A DNA stretch of 64,000 nt from Propionibacteriales bacterium (GCA_026392455.1 JAPLCB010000010.1:186001-250000); one strand, 5' to 3'. Shown: positions 1 to 7,731, numbered from the stretch's first letter. Numbers and translations are program-made. The notes: generated by a model from the letters alone, not told the origin.

Positions 1-66
1 CCGTGCGGCGTCGCTGCGCTCGCGCGGCTGCTGCCCGAGGATCGGGAGCAGCTCATAGTCGGTCAT
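1..66 (-). CDS. TetR-family regulator, N-terminal fragment (cut by window edge)
   Basis: Only the first 22 codons lie in the window, starting at the ATG whose complement is 64-66. The visible peptide ends PRERSDAAR, which is the usual lead-in to the TetR helix-turn-helix (RxDAARNRxxIL). It is divergent from the FMN reductase at 203, and a 14-bp perfect palindrome lies between them, as expected for a TetR repressor controlling itself and its neighbour. The DNA-binding domain itself is outside the window, so the family call rests on the lead-in sequence plus context. Confidence 0.5.
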   Translation of the reverse strand, partial: MTDYELLPILGQQPRERSDAAR

Positions 67-142
67 GGACCCAACCTAATCTGCTCCGGAGCCTGCTCCG
101 CCGCCCGGCAGCAGAAATTCTCGACCGGAGCGGGAATAGAAG

Positions 143-156
143 CGGACCGCGGTCCG
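143..156. promoter_or_regulatory. Perfect 14-bp palindrome, candidate TetR operator
   Basis: CGGACCGCGGTCCG reads the same on both strands. It sits in the divergent gap between the TetR-like fragment (start at 66) and the FMN reductase (start at 203). TetR proteins bind short palindromes of this type; assignment to this regulator is inference from position. Confidence 0.5.
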
Positions 157-202
157 GTTATGTCTCCTGAAGCGTTCCCCCACACCTCAGGAGCTCAGTC
201 CC

Positions 203-745
203 ATGACCCACGTAGCCGTTCTCGTCGGCAGCCTCCGCGCCGACAGCGTCAACCGACAGGTAGCAGAGTCCCTCAAGGCCCAGGCCCCGGCCGGGGTCAC
301 CATCGACATCGTCGAGGGGCTCGCGGACGTGCCGTTCTACAACGAGGACCTCGACGCCGGGGCAGCGCCGGCTGCTGCCACCGCCCTGCGCGAGCTGGTC
401 GCCGGGTCCGACCGGGTGCTGGTGATCACCCCGGAGTACAACGCCACCATGCCCGCCGTGCTCAACAACGCGATCGACTGGCTGTCGCGGCCCTACGGCG
501 CGGGCGCCATCGCCGGCAAGCCGTTCGGTGTCATCGGCGTCACCCCGACGCCGTACGGCGGCAAGTGGGCGCACGAGCACACGGCTCTGTCGGCGAAGAT
601 CGCCGGTGCCGTGGTCCTCGAGGACGTCACCGTCTCGCAGACCTCGATCGACGTGGACGTCCTGAGCGACCCCGAGGTCCAGGGCCGGTTGCGCGCCGCG
701 CTCGGCGCCCTGGTCGCGTACGTCCCGGACACCACCGCGGCCTGA
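203..745 (+). CDS. NAD(P)H-dependent FMN reductase
   Basis: 180-residue flavodoxin-fold reductase of the NADPH-dependent FMN reductase (SsuE/chromate reductase-like) family, which transfers hydride from NAD(P)H to FMN or quinone-like acceptors in the cytoplasm. The phosphate-binding loop GSLRADSVNR is at residues 9-18 and the family motif PEYNATMPAVLNNAIDW at 77-93. Length is normal for the family. ATG at 203 is preceded by an AGGAG-like site about 10 bases upstream. It is divergent from a TetR-type gene, suggesting control by that repressor; the physiological substrate cannot be told from sequence. Confidence 0.88.
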   Translation: MTHVAVLVGSLRADSVNRQVAESLKAQAPAGVTIDIVEGLADVPFYNEDLDAGAAPAAATALRELVAGSDRVLVITPEYNATMPAVLNNAIDWLSRPYGAGAIAGKPFGVIGVTPTPYGGKWAHEHTALSAKIAGAVVLEDVTVSQTSIDVDVLSDPEVQGRLRAALGALVAYVPDTTAA

Positions 746-786
746 GGTAACTGCCGGGGGACCGGGTCGGGCATAGCCTGCTCTGC

Positions 787-2184
787 ATGGCCGAGCTGCA
801 CGACCTGACCGCCCTCGAGCAGGGCGCGGCGATCGCCGCGGGCGAGACGTCCGCAGCGGAGCTCGTCGAGCACTACCTCGAGCGCGCTGAGCGGCTGAAC
901 CCGTCGCTCGGCGCGTTCGTCACGTTCACCGGCGAGCAGGCGCGCCAGCGCGCCAGGTCGGTCACCGCCGTCGGCCCGCTGGCCGGGGTTCCGACGGCGA
1001 TCAAGGACCTGAACGCGACCGCCGGTGTCCGCACCATGTTCGGATCCGCCCTGCTGCGCGACCACGTTCCGGACGAGAGTGACGAGGTGGTCCGACGGAT
1101 CGAGTCCGCCGGCCTGATCAGCCTGGGCAAGACCAACACCCCGGAGTTCGGCTCGCCCTGCTACACCGAGTCCGCGGTGGCGCCGCCGGCGGTCACTCCG
1201 TGGGACCTGACCCGGATGGCCGGAGGCTCCAGCGGAGGCGCCGCCGCGGCGGTCGCCGGCGGACTGGCGGCACTGGCCCAGGGTTCGGACGGGGGAGGGT
1301 CGATCAGGATCCCGGCGAGCTGCTGCGGGATCGTCGGGCTGAAGCCGAGCCGCGGCCGGGTTTCCGGGGCGCCGATGTACGGCGACGTTACCGGCCTGGC
1401 CACCAACGGCCCGCTCGCCCTGACGGTGCGGGACGCGGCCGCACTGCTGGACGTGATGGCCGGCCGAGCCGTCGGCGACCCGTTCTGGGCTCCTGCTGAG
1501 GCCGCCCCGTTCCTGGCCGCGTGCGAGGTCGGACCTGGCCGGTTGAAGGTCGCGCGGTTCGCCGTCCCGGTGATCGCCCAGACCGGGGTCGACCCCGAGT
1601 GCCTGGCGGCGTACGAAGCCGCGAGCACGTTGCTGGAGGGGCTCGGTCACCACGTCGTCGAGATCGACCCGCCGATGCCGCGGGAGGCGGTGACGACGTT
1701 CGAGACCTGTTGGGCCGTGCTGACCGGATTGTCGACGGCGGGCCTCGACGAGCCGTCCCGCCGCGAGCTGCAGCCCCTGACGCGCTGGCTGGGCGAGCGC
1801 GGCGAAGCGGTCAGCGGTCCCGCCTTCGGGCTGGCCCTCGGTGAGCTCCGCCGGATCGCGGCCCGGGCCCTGGCGGTGCTGGCGCCGTACGACGTCGTCC
1901 TGACGCCGACCCTGGCCCAGCCACCGCTCCCGGTGGGCGCCCTGCGCAACGACGACGACCCGGCCGCCGACTTCGAGGCCCAGAAACAGTTCACCCCGTG
2001 GACGTCGATGTGGAACGTCACCGGAAGTCCAGCGATCTCGCTGCCGACCCACCACACCCCCGACGGGCTGCCGGTGGGCGTGATGCTCGCAGCTGCGCCC
2101 GGGGCCGAGGGGTTGCTGCTGTCGCTGGCTGCCCAGGTGGAGCAGGCCGCCCCGTGGCGGGACCGTCGTCCCCCCGTTTGGTAG
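787..2184 (+). CDS. Amidase (amidase signature family)
   Basis: 465-residue amidase-signature enzyme hydrolysing a carboxamide to acid plus ammonia. The Ser-cisSer-Lys triad is visible: Lys73 in AIKD, cis-Ser148 in GGSSGG and nucleophile Ser172 in GGGSIRIP. The 24-residue spacing between the two serines is that of characterised family members. The family includes GatA, but there is no gatB or gatC nearby, so a stand-alone aliphatic or aryl amidase is more likely. The start at 787 follows the reductase by 41 bases on the same strand. Substrate unknown. Confidence 0.88.
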   Translation: MAELHDLTALEQGAAIAAGETSAAELVEHYLERAERLNPSLGAFVTFTGEQARQRARSVTAVGPLAGVPTAIKDLNATAGVRTMFGSALLRDHVPDESDEVVRRIESAGLISLGKTNTPEFGSPCYTESAVAPPAVTPWDLTRMAGGSSGGAAAAVAGGLAALAQGSDGGGSIRIPASCCGIVGLKPSRGRVSGAPMYGDVTGLATNGPLALTVRDAAALLDVMAGRAVGDPFWAPAEAAPFLAACEVGPGRLKVARFAVPVIAQTGVDPECLAAYEAASTLLEGLGHHVVEIDPPMPREAVTTFETCWAVLTGLSTAGLDEPSRRELQPLTRWLGERGEAVSGPAFGLALGELRRIAARALAVLAPYDVVLTPTLAQPPLPVGALRNDDDPAADFEAQKQFTPWTSMWNVTGSPAISLPTHHTPDGLPVGVMLAAAPGAEGLLLSLAAQVEQAAPWRDRRPPVW

Positions 2185-2217
2185 GTGCGAACCGTGATTG
2201 CTGGCTACCGTGCGACC

Positions 2218-2577
2218 GTGTCCGAACAGAGCGAACCCTCCACAGCCGGTCGAACCGTCGCGATCCTGCTGCTGGTGCTCCAGGCAGCCAGCGTGCTGGT
2301 CTTCGGGGGCTTCGGGCTCTTCATCGCGTTCGTCTCGGACTCGTGCGGTGCCTCCAGCACGTGCGACACCAACCTGATCGCGATCGGCATGATGACACCG
2401 CTCGCGGTCGCGCTGCTCTTCTTCGTGGTGTCCCTGGTCCAGACGATCAAGCGAATCCGTGCCGGTCGGTCGGTGTGGTGGGTCCCGATCGTGTGGACCA
2501 TCGTGTCGGCGTCCGGGATCGTGCTCGGCTTCGTGGTGGCCGCGAGCGGCGTCGCCCCCAACGGCAGCCTGGTCTGA
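2218..2577 (+). CDS. Small hypothetical membrane protein
   Basis: 119 residues with three hydrophobic segments (about 12-37, 55-80 and 87-112), so a likely three-helix inner-membrane protein. Two cysteines (in DSCGASSTC) lie in the first loop and could form an extracytoplasmic disulfide. I chose the GTG at 2218 because the preceding in-frame codons from 2185 look like non-coding leader; 2185 remains possible. It follows the amidase directly. No family recognised. Confidence 0.6.
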   Translation: MSEQSEPSTAGRTVAILLLVLQAASVLVFGGFGLFIAFVSDSCGASSTCDTNLIAIGMMTPLAVALLFFVVSLVQTIKRIRAGRSVWWVPIVWTIVSASGIVLGFVVAASGVAPNGSLV

Positions 2578-2584
2578 AGCGGCC

Positions 2585-2983
2585 TCAGGCGCCCAGGAGC
2601 CGGTCGCACTCGGCGATCAGCTGCCGGCGGATCGGAGCTCCGCGCTCGCTGAATTCTCGCTGGGCCGCGACGTACTCGGCCCTGCCCTCGGTCGTCTCGA
2701 TCGCGACCGCGGTCCAGGGCTCACCCCTGGGCTCCAGCACCACTCCGCTGAAGTCGTAGGGAGCCGCTCGCATGTCCAGGACCCTGATGTCCCAGGCGAG
2801 CTCGAACGCCTCGGCCACCAGCTCGGAGCAGATCATCGGCGACAGCCGGAAGGCGTGCTTGTAGAGGTCCATGCCGGCGTGCAGGCACCCCGGCTGCTCG
2901 AACGCAGGTCGGTCGTCCCGGCCGGGCTGCAGCGTGTTCAACGCCCGGGCCTGGGGGGTGAAGAACCGGAAGGCATCGAAGTG
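2585..2983 (-). pseudogene. C-terminal half of split '3-methyladenine DNA glycosylase'-type gene
   Basis: The minus strand encodes the C-terminal part of a conserved actinobacterial protein usually annotated as 3-methyladenine DNA glycosylase: HFDAFRFFTPQARALNTLQP, then EQPGCLHAGMDLYKHAFRL, ending at the stop at 2585. Homology starts abruptly at the His codon 2981-2983; upstream codons come from foreign lower-GC sequence. The matching N-terminal half is at 7262-7731 and ends in the codons just before this His. A 157-residue frame opened by an ATG at 3058 reads across the junction, so a truncated peptide could still be made. The biochemical role of this family is not certain to me. Confidence 0.75.
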
Positions 2984-3094
2984 GAAGCAGAGAGTAGGCG
3001 AAAACCGGGCCTCCGTGTGGACGCCATCCGGTCCTACTGGGTAGGCCGAGGTCGTCAACTGGTGTCGTGTCGTTGGTCTGCTGCAAGCCCGTTC

Positions 3095-3151
3095 ATGACC
3101 TGCAACAATGTGTGCACGGCTTGCGCCCTCCTAACAGTCATTGCCCTGTGA
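3095..3151 (+). CDS. Possible 18-residue Cys-rich leader peptide
   Basis: ATG at 3095 opens a frame encoding MTCNNVCTACALLTVIAL, ending in TGA at 3149-3151. It has three cysteines in ten residues and lies 120 bases ahead of the permease. Two inverted repeats overlap it. No clear ribosome binding site precedes it, so it may be chance. Cys-rich upstream peptides acting as cysteine-responsive attenuators are known in mycobacteria; any such role here is speculation. Confidence 0.2.
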   Translation: MTCNNVCTACALLTVIAL

Positions 3152-3155
3152 CTGT
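3134..3155. promoter_or_regulatory. Inverted repeat ACAGTCA-N8-TGACTGT ahead of the permease operon
   Basis: Perfect 7-bp arms separated by 8 bases, in the 288-base leader between the insert edge and the permease start. A second pair of 7-bp arms (GCAAGCC at 3083-3089, GGCTTGC at 3118-3124) lies just upstream. Either could be an operator or part of an RNA attenuator; nothing else identifiable is in 2984-3271. Confidence 0.35.
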
Positions 3156-3271
3156 CGCGAGCCAACGTGGGAGTCAACTGTGTCGAAGCGTCGTTCGGTG
3201 CGCGCTCAGATAGGCGCAAAACGGCCCTTCGCAATTGCTTCAGCCGTGGTGCTGCGCGGGGTTCATTTGTG

Positions 3272-4621
3272 ATGGCAGTTAGACAGAAAGCCGGTGGCTG
3301 GCGCACGCTCGCGCTCCGCTTCGTTGGCGTTGTCCTCGCGTGTCTCGGGGTTGTTCTCACTGTCCTCGGATTCACTCCTGTCCCTAGCGTTAGTTCGGGC
3401 GGGACGGATGCGCTGATCGCCCTGTGTGAGGGTTTGCGAGCTGCTGGAACTGGTGCAGTGATCGTCCTTGCAGTTGGTTCCCTGTTCGTTGGCCTCATGC
3501 GTCTGCGGTCCCCTCGATGGCGCGAGCTGATCAACGTGACGGCACCTCCGTCGAGGAGCGAAGAGCGGAGTTGGTCGCGCTACGTTTTGGCGCCCGCGCT
3601 GGTGGCTGTGATCGCAGTCGGGACAGGGCTAGGTGCTGAGGCCGGACGTGGTGCTCGGGAGCCCATCGAGCAGGCGCTGAGCAGCCTCATTGGCGCGGAG
3701 GGCGTGCCGACAGTGGTCCTGTCTCAGCCGGAGGCCAAGCCGTTTAACCGATCTGTCGTGTCAAAGTCGCAAGTCGATGCAGTTCAAGAATGGGCGCTCA
3801 GTGGCGGCTACACCGCTATCGCCTATCGCCTGGCGCTGGGTGACGCGGCCAACCTAAGTAGTGGCGCGCACCCTTCAAGTGCATCAATCGTGGCCTTGCC
3901 AACTGACCGCGTGCCAGACCTACGACCGTCTGGATCTGAGTTGCCGGTCATGACCACGGCGCAGTTCGCTTCGGTCGGAGATCGTCTGTCAGTTGAAGGG
4001 CATGACGCGATCGTGGTCAAGACTGTCGACTGGTTCCCCGGCCTTGATCGAACTGCCGTCGTCATGTCAGAAGCGGGCTACGACGAGTTGAGTGCCGAAC
4101 CAGAGCCATACTCTGGCGTTCTCGTTGGGGGAGCGACGCCAATTGTCGTGCAGGATCATCTGTCGTCGGCAGGGATCGGCCTGTCTGCGGTTTCGGTCCG
4201 GTCGTGGCTGAACTCGTATGACCGCTTCTGGGACAGAAGCGTTACTCCCGTCATCATGCAATACATGCTGGCCGTCGCACTGGTCGGCGGTGTTGCTGCG
4301 AGCTTTATCAGAACTGCTGACGTGCTGCGTAGGCGTAGGCAGATCGCTATCCACAACGTCATGGGCGTCCAGAAAGCGATGCTTGTTCGGGCTGAGTTCC
4401 TCCGTGCGTTCCTCGAAACGGCAAAGGCAACGCTCTATGCGGCATTACCTGCGATTGGTCTCATCGCCGTCGCAAACTCGTCCCAGTTCGGCATGAACAT
4501 GGGGGCTTCGCTGGGTGGCCTTGGTGCTGGCGCTTTGCTGGTTGGAGCTTCGATGGCGATGGGAACGCTCGGTGCAATGCGCGCCATTCGTAGATTGGAT
4601 GCCGCCAATGAGATCCGGTAA
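3272..4621 (+). CDS. FtsX/MacB-like ABC transporter permease
   Basis: 449-residue membrane protein. Two or three hydrophobic segments lie near the N terminus (about 12-32, 52-75 and 105-122), then an extracytoplasmic domain of roughly 220 residues, then a three-helix C-terminal block. The C-terminal stretch RRRRQIAIHNVMGVQKAML matches the FtsX-family hallmark that couples the permease to its ATPase. ATG at 3272 is preferred because it precedes the first membrane segment directly; an upstream in-frame GTG at 3167 would add 35 residues without membrane character. The ATPase start overlaps its stop. Such pairs export peptides or lipids, or drive extracytoplasmic complexes; the substrate is unknown. 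Codon use is lower in G/C than neighbouring core genes. Confidence 0.7.
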   Translation: MAVRQKAGGWRTLALRFVGVVLACLGVVLTVLGFTPVPSVSSGGTDALIALCEGLRAAGTGAVIVLAVGSLFVGLMRLRSPRWRELINVTAPPSRSEERSWSRYVLAPALVAVIAVGTGLGAEAGRGAREPIEQALSSLIGAEGVPTVVLSQPEAKPFNRSVVSKSQVDAVQEWALSGGYTAIAYRLALGDAANLSSGAHPSSASIVALPTDRVPDLRPSGSELPVMTTAQFASVGDRLSVEGHDAIVVKTVDWFPGLDRTAVVMSEAGYDELSAEPEPYSGVLVGGATPIVVQDHLSSAGIGLSAVSVRSWLNSYDRFWDRSVTPVIMQYMLAVALVGGVAASFIRTADVLRRRRQIAIHNVMGVQKAMLVRAEFLRAFLETAKATLYAALPAIGLIAVANSSQFGMNMGASLGGLGAGALLVGASMAMGTLGAMRAIRRLDAANEIR

Positions 4622-5357
4622 GGCCGTGACCGCCAGCACGGAAGTGGATGGCCTGCGGCTTGAGGTCGAATCCCTCCGTGTCGTCTGTGATGGCACCACA
4701 GAAGCCATTCATCACGTCGATGTGGTCATTGAACCCGGTGAGTATGTCGGGATCGCAGGACCTAACGGATCAGGCAAGTCGACGTTCGGAAGCGCACTCC
4801 TCGGCCTTTGCGGGGGAGTCCTTGAGGTCTCTGGTGCCGTCCGATACAACGGCTTCGACATTTACGGTGACGGAGTCAAAGAGCGGGAGCGCACTGCCCT
4901 CCGGGCTCGTCACTTCGGCTATGTGCCGAAGCAAGCATCCTTTGACCCAGACCTGTCGGTTGAAGGCAACATCGTCCGCCCGCACCTTCTGGCTGGCCAT
5001 CGGCTGGACGCAGGTCATGTGAAGCAGTTGGCAAAGACCTTCGGCCTCAGCTCGTTGCTTGATCAGCCGCTTCGATCGCTGTCTTCGGGCTTTCAGCAGC
5101 GGGTGAACATCGTTCGAGGGCTTGCGAACCAGCCGGACGTGGCCCTGTTGGATGAGCCCACTGAGGCGCTTGATCCCAGTCAGAAGGCACGCCTTATCCA
5201 GGAGCTGCGTTCCTACGCGAGGCGTTCCGCCAGCACCGTGATCGTCATCTCGCACGAAGACACGGGTGCCGATCGCATCATCAACTTCGTCAGCGGCAAG
5301 GTGTTGCCACCGGCACCAACCCAAGACCAAGCAACCAAGCGTTGGGGACGCAAGTGA
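4608..5357 (+). CDS. ABC transporter ATP-binding protein
   Basis: 249-residue ATPase powering the adjacent FtsX-like permease. Walker A GPNGSGKST is at 51-59, the signature LSSGFQQ near 159-165 (variant of LSGGQ), Walker B VALLDE at 178-183 and the H-loop His at 216. The chosen ATG at 4608 overlaps the permease stop by 14 bases; a GTG at 4626 is the alternative. Its own stop overlaps the next start (GTGA at 5354-5357), so the three genes are translationally coupled. It belongs to the lower-GC insert. Confidence 0.85.
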   Translation: MRSGKAVTASTEVDGLRLEVESLRVVCDGTTEAIHHVDVVIEPGEYVGIAGPNGSGKSTFGSALLGLCGGVLEVSGAVRYNGFDIYGDGVKERERTALRARHFGYVPKQASFDPDLSVEGNIVRPHLLAGHRLDAGHVKQLAKTFGLSSLLDQPLRSLSSGFQQRVNIVRGLANQPDVALLDEPTEALDPSQKARLIQELRSYARRSASTVIVISHEDTGADRIINFVSGKVLPPAPTQDQATKRWGRK

Positions 5358-6292
5358 TCAAGACTCTGTCGGGTCACGCGAGGCGCGTTGCCATCGAAAC
5401 GGTCAACCTGTTCTTGAACAGGTCCATTACCTTCCGTCTCATCGGGCTTCTGAACCGGCGCACAGGGTTCCTCGCATCCGTTTTCTTGTTTTACCCAGCG
5501 AATGACCACTACGGGCTTAACTACGCCTACCGCTGGAGATTGGAACGCAACAGGTGGAGGCCGTGGCCGTCGGGTCTCATCGTTCAGAACGGTCGACTCA
5601 CGTTGATCTTCGGTGTCTCGTCCACTGAGGTTCACTTTCGCGATCCACAACACCGAGAGAACCTCGCCCGCCTAGAGCATTCGATGGAACGACTTCGGAG
5701 GACGCTCGGGGCCGAGCAGAAGACCTTTGCTGGCATCTTGCCCGGGCTCTTCCACAAGCACGGCATCATCAACCACCCGCCAGAAGCAGACACCACTGCC
5801 GACATCGTCGCAGCGAGCATTGAGAGATTGGTTGAGGAGAACGCGGGCCACCCCTTCGATGACGTGGTCTTGCTCGGCGGAGCAGGGTTCATCGGGACAA
5901 GGCTCGCCGAGCGGTTGCACGACCGCTTCAAGGTGCACATAGCCGACACTGCCGTGCCCGACTCGATAGCGGAGGCCGAGCCTGTCTTTCGTGCGGGCTG
6001 TGTTGTCGTGAACCTAGCCAGCGCGAGGGCGCTTGACGGTATCTCTGACTGGTTGGGTTCTGGTTCGATCGTTCTCAACGAGGTCTATCCCGAGCCCGAT
6101 GAGGCTGTCATCCGACAGCTCAGTAAGCGTGGCGTGCGTTGCTTCCACGTGGCAGGGGTCGAAGCCAAAGCCTTCCCGCCATTCCCCAGGGCTTATGCGG
6201 GTGCGATCCCGTGCTGTGCAGCGTGGTCAAGCGCCGAAGCGGTGCCCAAAGTGCGGGAGCTTGGTTCGGCATCGATAACGGCTATCAAATAG
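5354..6292 (+). CDS. Unassigned Rossmann-fold protein of the ABC cassette
   Basis: 312 residues starting at a GTG that overlaps the ATPase stop. A nucleotide-binding fingerprint GGAGFIG is at 175-181, followed by alternating strands and helices with VVVNLASARALDGISDWL and SIVLNEVYPEPDEAVIRQL. The order (about 160-residue N-terminal domain, then an NAD(P)-binding domain that checks a putative product site) loosely resembles acyl-ACP reductase or shikimate-dehydrogenase-like folds, but I cannot assign it to a family. The N-terminal part is rich in Arg and aromatic residues (FLFYPANDHYGLNYAYRWRL). Coupling to an ABC exporter suggests it makes or modifies what is exported. Confidence 0.55.
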   Translation: MIKTLSGHARRVAIETVNLFLNRSITFRLIGLLNRRTGFLASVFLFYPANDHYGLNYAYRWRLERNRWRPWPSGLIVQNGRLTLIFGVSSTEVHFRDPQHRENLARLEHSMERLRRTLGAEQKTFAGILPGLFHKHGIINHPPEADTTADIVAASIERLVEENAGHPFDDVVLLGGAGFIGTRLAERLHDRFKVHIADTAVPDSIAEAEPVFRAGCVVVNLASARALDGISDWLGSGSIVLNEVYPEPDEAVIRQLSKRGVRCFHVAGVEAKAFPPFPRAYAGAIPCCAAWSSAEAVPKVRELGSASITAIK

Positions 6293-6378
6293 GTCGCTTG
6301 TGCAAGTGACCGGTGGTGACCCTTGTGGTCGGCACAGTGGCGAACAAGTAGGGCGCACCAGAGCGAGGCGCCGGGCCT

Positions 6379-7143
6379 TCATCCGAGTTGGCGTGCGCAG
6401 TGGTCAATCAACTGCTGTCGGATGGGAGCGGCTCGCTTCGCAAAGGCTCGTTGGGACTGGATGTATTCCCGCTTGCCTTCTGGCGTCTCGATCTTGATGG
6501 GGGTCCATTCAGTCCCATGGGGCTCAAGCTGTAGGCCTGTTAGGTCATAGGGCGCAGCCCGCATATCGGCGATTCTTATGTCCCATGCAAGTTCGAAGGC
6601 GTCAGCGACGAGATCGCTTCCTACGAGGGCGTCGAGCCGGTAAGCATGCTTGTAGAGGTCCATGTTGGCGTGGAAGCACGACGGTTGCTCGAAGCCTGGG
6701 CGGTCATCGCGTGCGGGTTTCAAGGTGTTCAGGGGCAGAGCCGGAGGAGTGAAGAAGCGCACGGCATCCCAGTGACTACAACCGACGGTGTGGGTCTCCA
6801 CCACCGTGTCGGTTCCGGTGGAGCCGAGACGAAGGGGCTGGGGGTGTCGCCTGCCACTGTGCTCGGCGCGGTAGACCATGGCCCACTCATGGAGGCCGAA
6901 GCATCCGAAGTCTCCAGAGCGACCCGCAGTTGCGCCCAGAAGGTTGAGGGTGGCTTCGGCCAGCTCCCTCTTGGATGGGTCGAGCGCTCCTGCTGGTTGC
7001 CAGCGCATCAGTTGGGCTGGTCGGTAGGAGTAGTAGGTGAAAAGGAAGTCGTGAACGGGGTGCTTGATCCCTGCTGCGCGGCGTTCTAGGTGGGGTTCGA
7101 TGTAAGGAGCAAGGCGCGCAACGTGAGCCGCTTCCTTGGTCAT
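6379..7143 (-). CDS. Intact '3-methyladenine DNA glycosylase'-type protein carried by the insert
   Basis: 254-residue protein containing the whole set of blocks seen in the two broken host halves: HPVHDFLFTYYSYRPAQLMR near 27-46, FGCFGLHEWAMVYR, GCSHWDAVRFFTPP, EQPSCFHANMDLYKHAYRL and ADMRAAPYDL. It is clearly divergent from the host copy, so it is a separately acquired homologue rather than a duplicate. It runs in the same direction as the broken gene and converges on the ABC cassette, whose stop is 86 bases away. Actinobacterial annotation calls this family 3-methyladenine DNA glycosylase, but I see no motif that proves DNA glycosylase activity. Confidence 0.65.
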   Translation of the reverse strand: MTKEAAHVARLAPYIEPHLERRAAGIKHPVHDFLFTYYSYRPAQLMRWQPAGALDPSKRELAEATLNLLGATAGRSGDFGCFGLHEWAMVYRAEHSGRRHPQPLRLGSTGTDTVVETHTVGCSHWDAVRFFTPPALPLNTLKPARDDRPGFEQPSCFHANMDLYKHAYRLDALVGSDLVADAFELAWDIRIADMRAAPYDLTGLQLEPHGTEWTPIKIETPEGKREYIQSQRAFAKRAAPIRQQLIDHCARQLG

Positions 7144-7261
7144 GAAGCAAGCCTAATCGTGCTGGAGGCACCGCTGAGAGCCGAGTCGGCACTCGTGAAC
7201 TTCGCGTGCCAACGATCCGAAATTCGGGGCCGAACAGAATGTGCCTTAAGTTGCGTGCATC

Positions 7262-7731
7262 TGCGAGCAACCGATCCGGTTGCCCTCGACCACCTGGTCG
7301 GTCCCGGTCGGCCCGAGCCGCAGCGGCCACGGGTGCCGGATCTCGTTGCCCGGCGTCTCGCTGCGGTAGGCCATCGCCCACTCGTGCAGGCCGAAGCAGC
7401 CCAGGGTCGCCGGTCGCGCCGCGGTGGCGGCGAGCAGCGTGCGGATCGCCTCGACGACCGGGAGCTGTGCGGCGACGTGCTCGGCGCAGACGGTGCCGGC
7501 GACGTAGCCCTTGACCCCGTCGTACTCCGGTGCGTCCTCCAGCCGGACGCCGAACCCGGGATGCCAACGGCGCAGTGCGGCCGGCCGTTGGGAGTAGTAG
7601 GTGAAGAGGAAGTCGTGGACCGGGTGGGCGATGCCCTGGTGCCGACGTTCGAGGTGCGGCTGGACCCGGACGTCGACCCGCTGCTCGTGCGTGCGAGCGC
7701 GCTCGAGCCACTCAGGACGGGTCAGGATCAC
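7262..7731 (-). pseudogene. N-terminal half of split '3-methyladenine DNA glycosylase'-type gene
   Basis: Starts at GTG (complement of 7729-7731, VILTRPEWLERARTHEQRVD) 35 bases after the upstream gene's stop, and carries HPVHDFLFTYYSQRPAALRR and LGCFGLHEWAMAYR. Homology ends at GNRIGCS at the insert edge; the frame then reads five foreign codons to a TAA at 7246-7248. The rest of the gene is at 2585-2983. It lies directly behind the secreted-protein gene on the same strand, so the two were probably cotranscribed before the split. Confidence 0.75.

Larger units (their letters stand above)
2984..7261. mobile_element. 4.28-kb insert splitting the glycosylase-type gene; carries an intact paralogue and an ABC/Rossmann cassette
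   Basis: Both boundaries are set by the interrupted gene: its homology stops at 2983 on the left and resumes at 7262 on the right. The two host edges share only the dinucleotide TG, and no host codons seem lost. Inside, G+C drops (35 of 60 bases in 3181-3240) against flanks near 70%. Contents are an FtsX-like permease, ABC ATPase, Rossmann-fold protein and a full-length divergent copy of the broken gene. I found no transposase, integrase or clear terminal inverted repeats, so the transfer mechanism is unknown. The 'mobile' label is inferred from the precise split and the composition. Confidence 0.6.

Noticed and set aside
787-2184. GatA subunit of the Glu-tRNA-Gln amidotransferase
   Set aside because: The amidase signature is present, but gatB and gatC are absent nearby and the flanking genes are not translational; kept as a general amidase.
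2585-3058. Intact 157-residue gene
   Set aside because: Residues before HFDAF come from the insert and match nothing in the family; it is the C-terminal remnant of the split gene.
2984-7261. Prophage or classical IS element
   Set aside because: No integrase, transposase, phage structural gene or clear terminal inverted repeats; only the insertion itself is supported.
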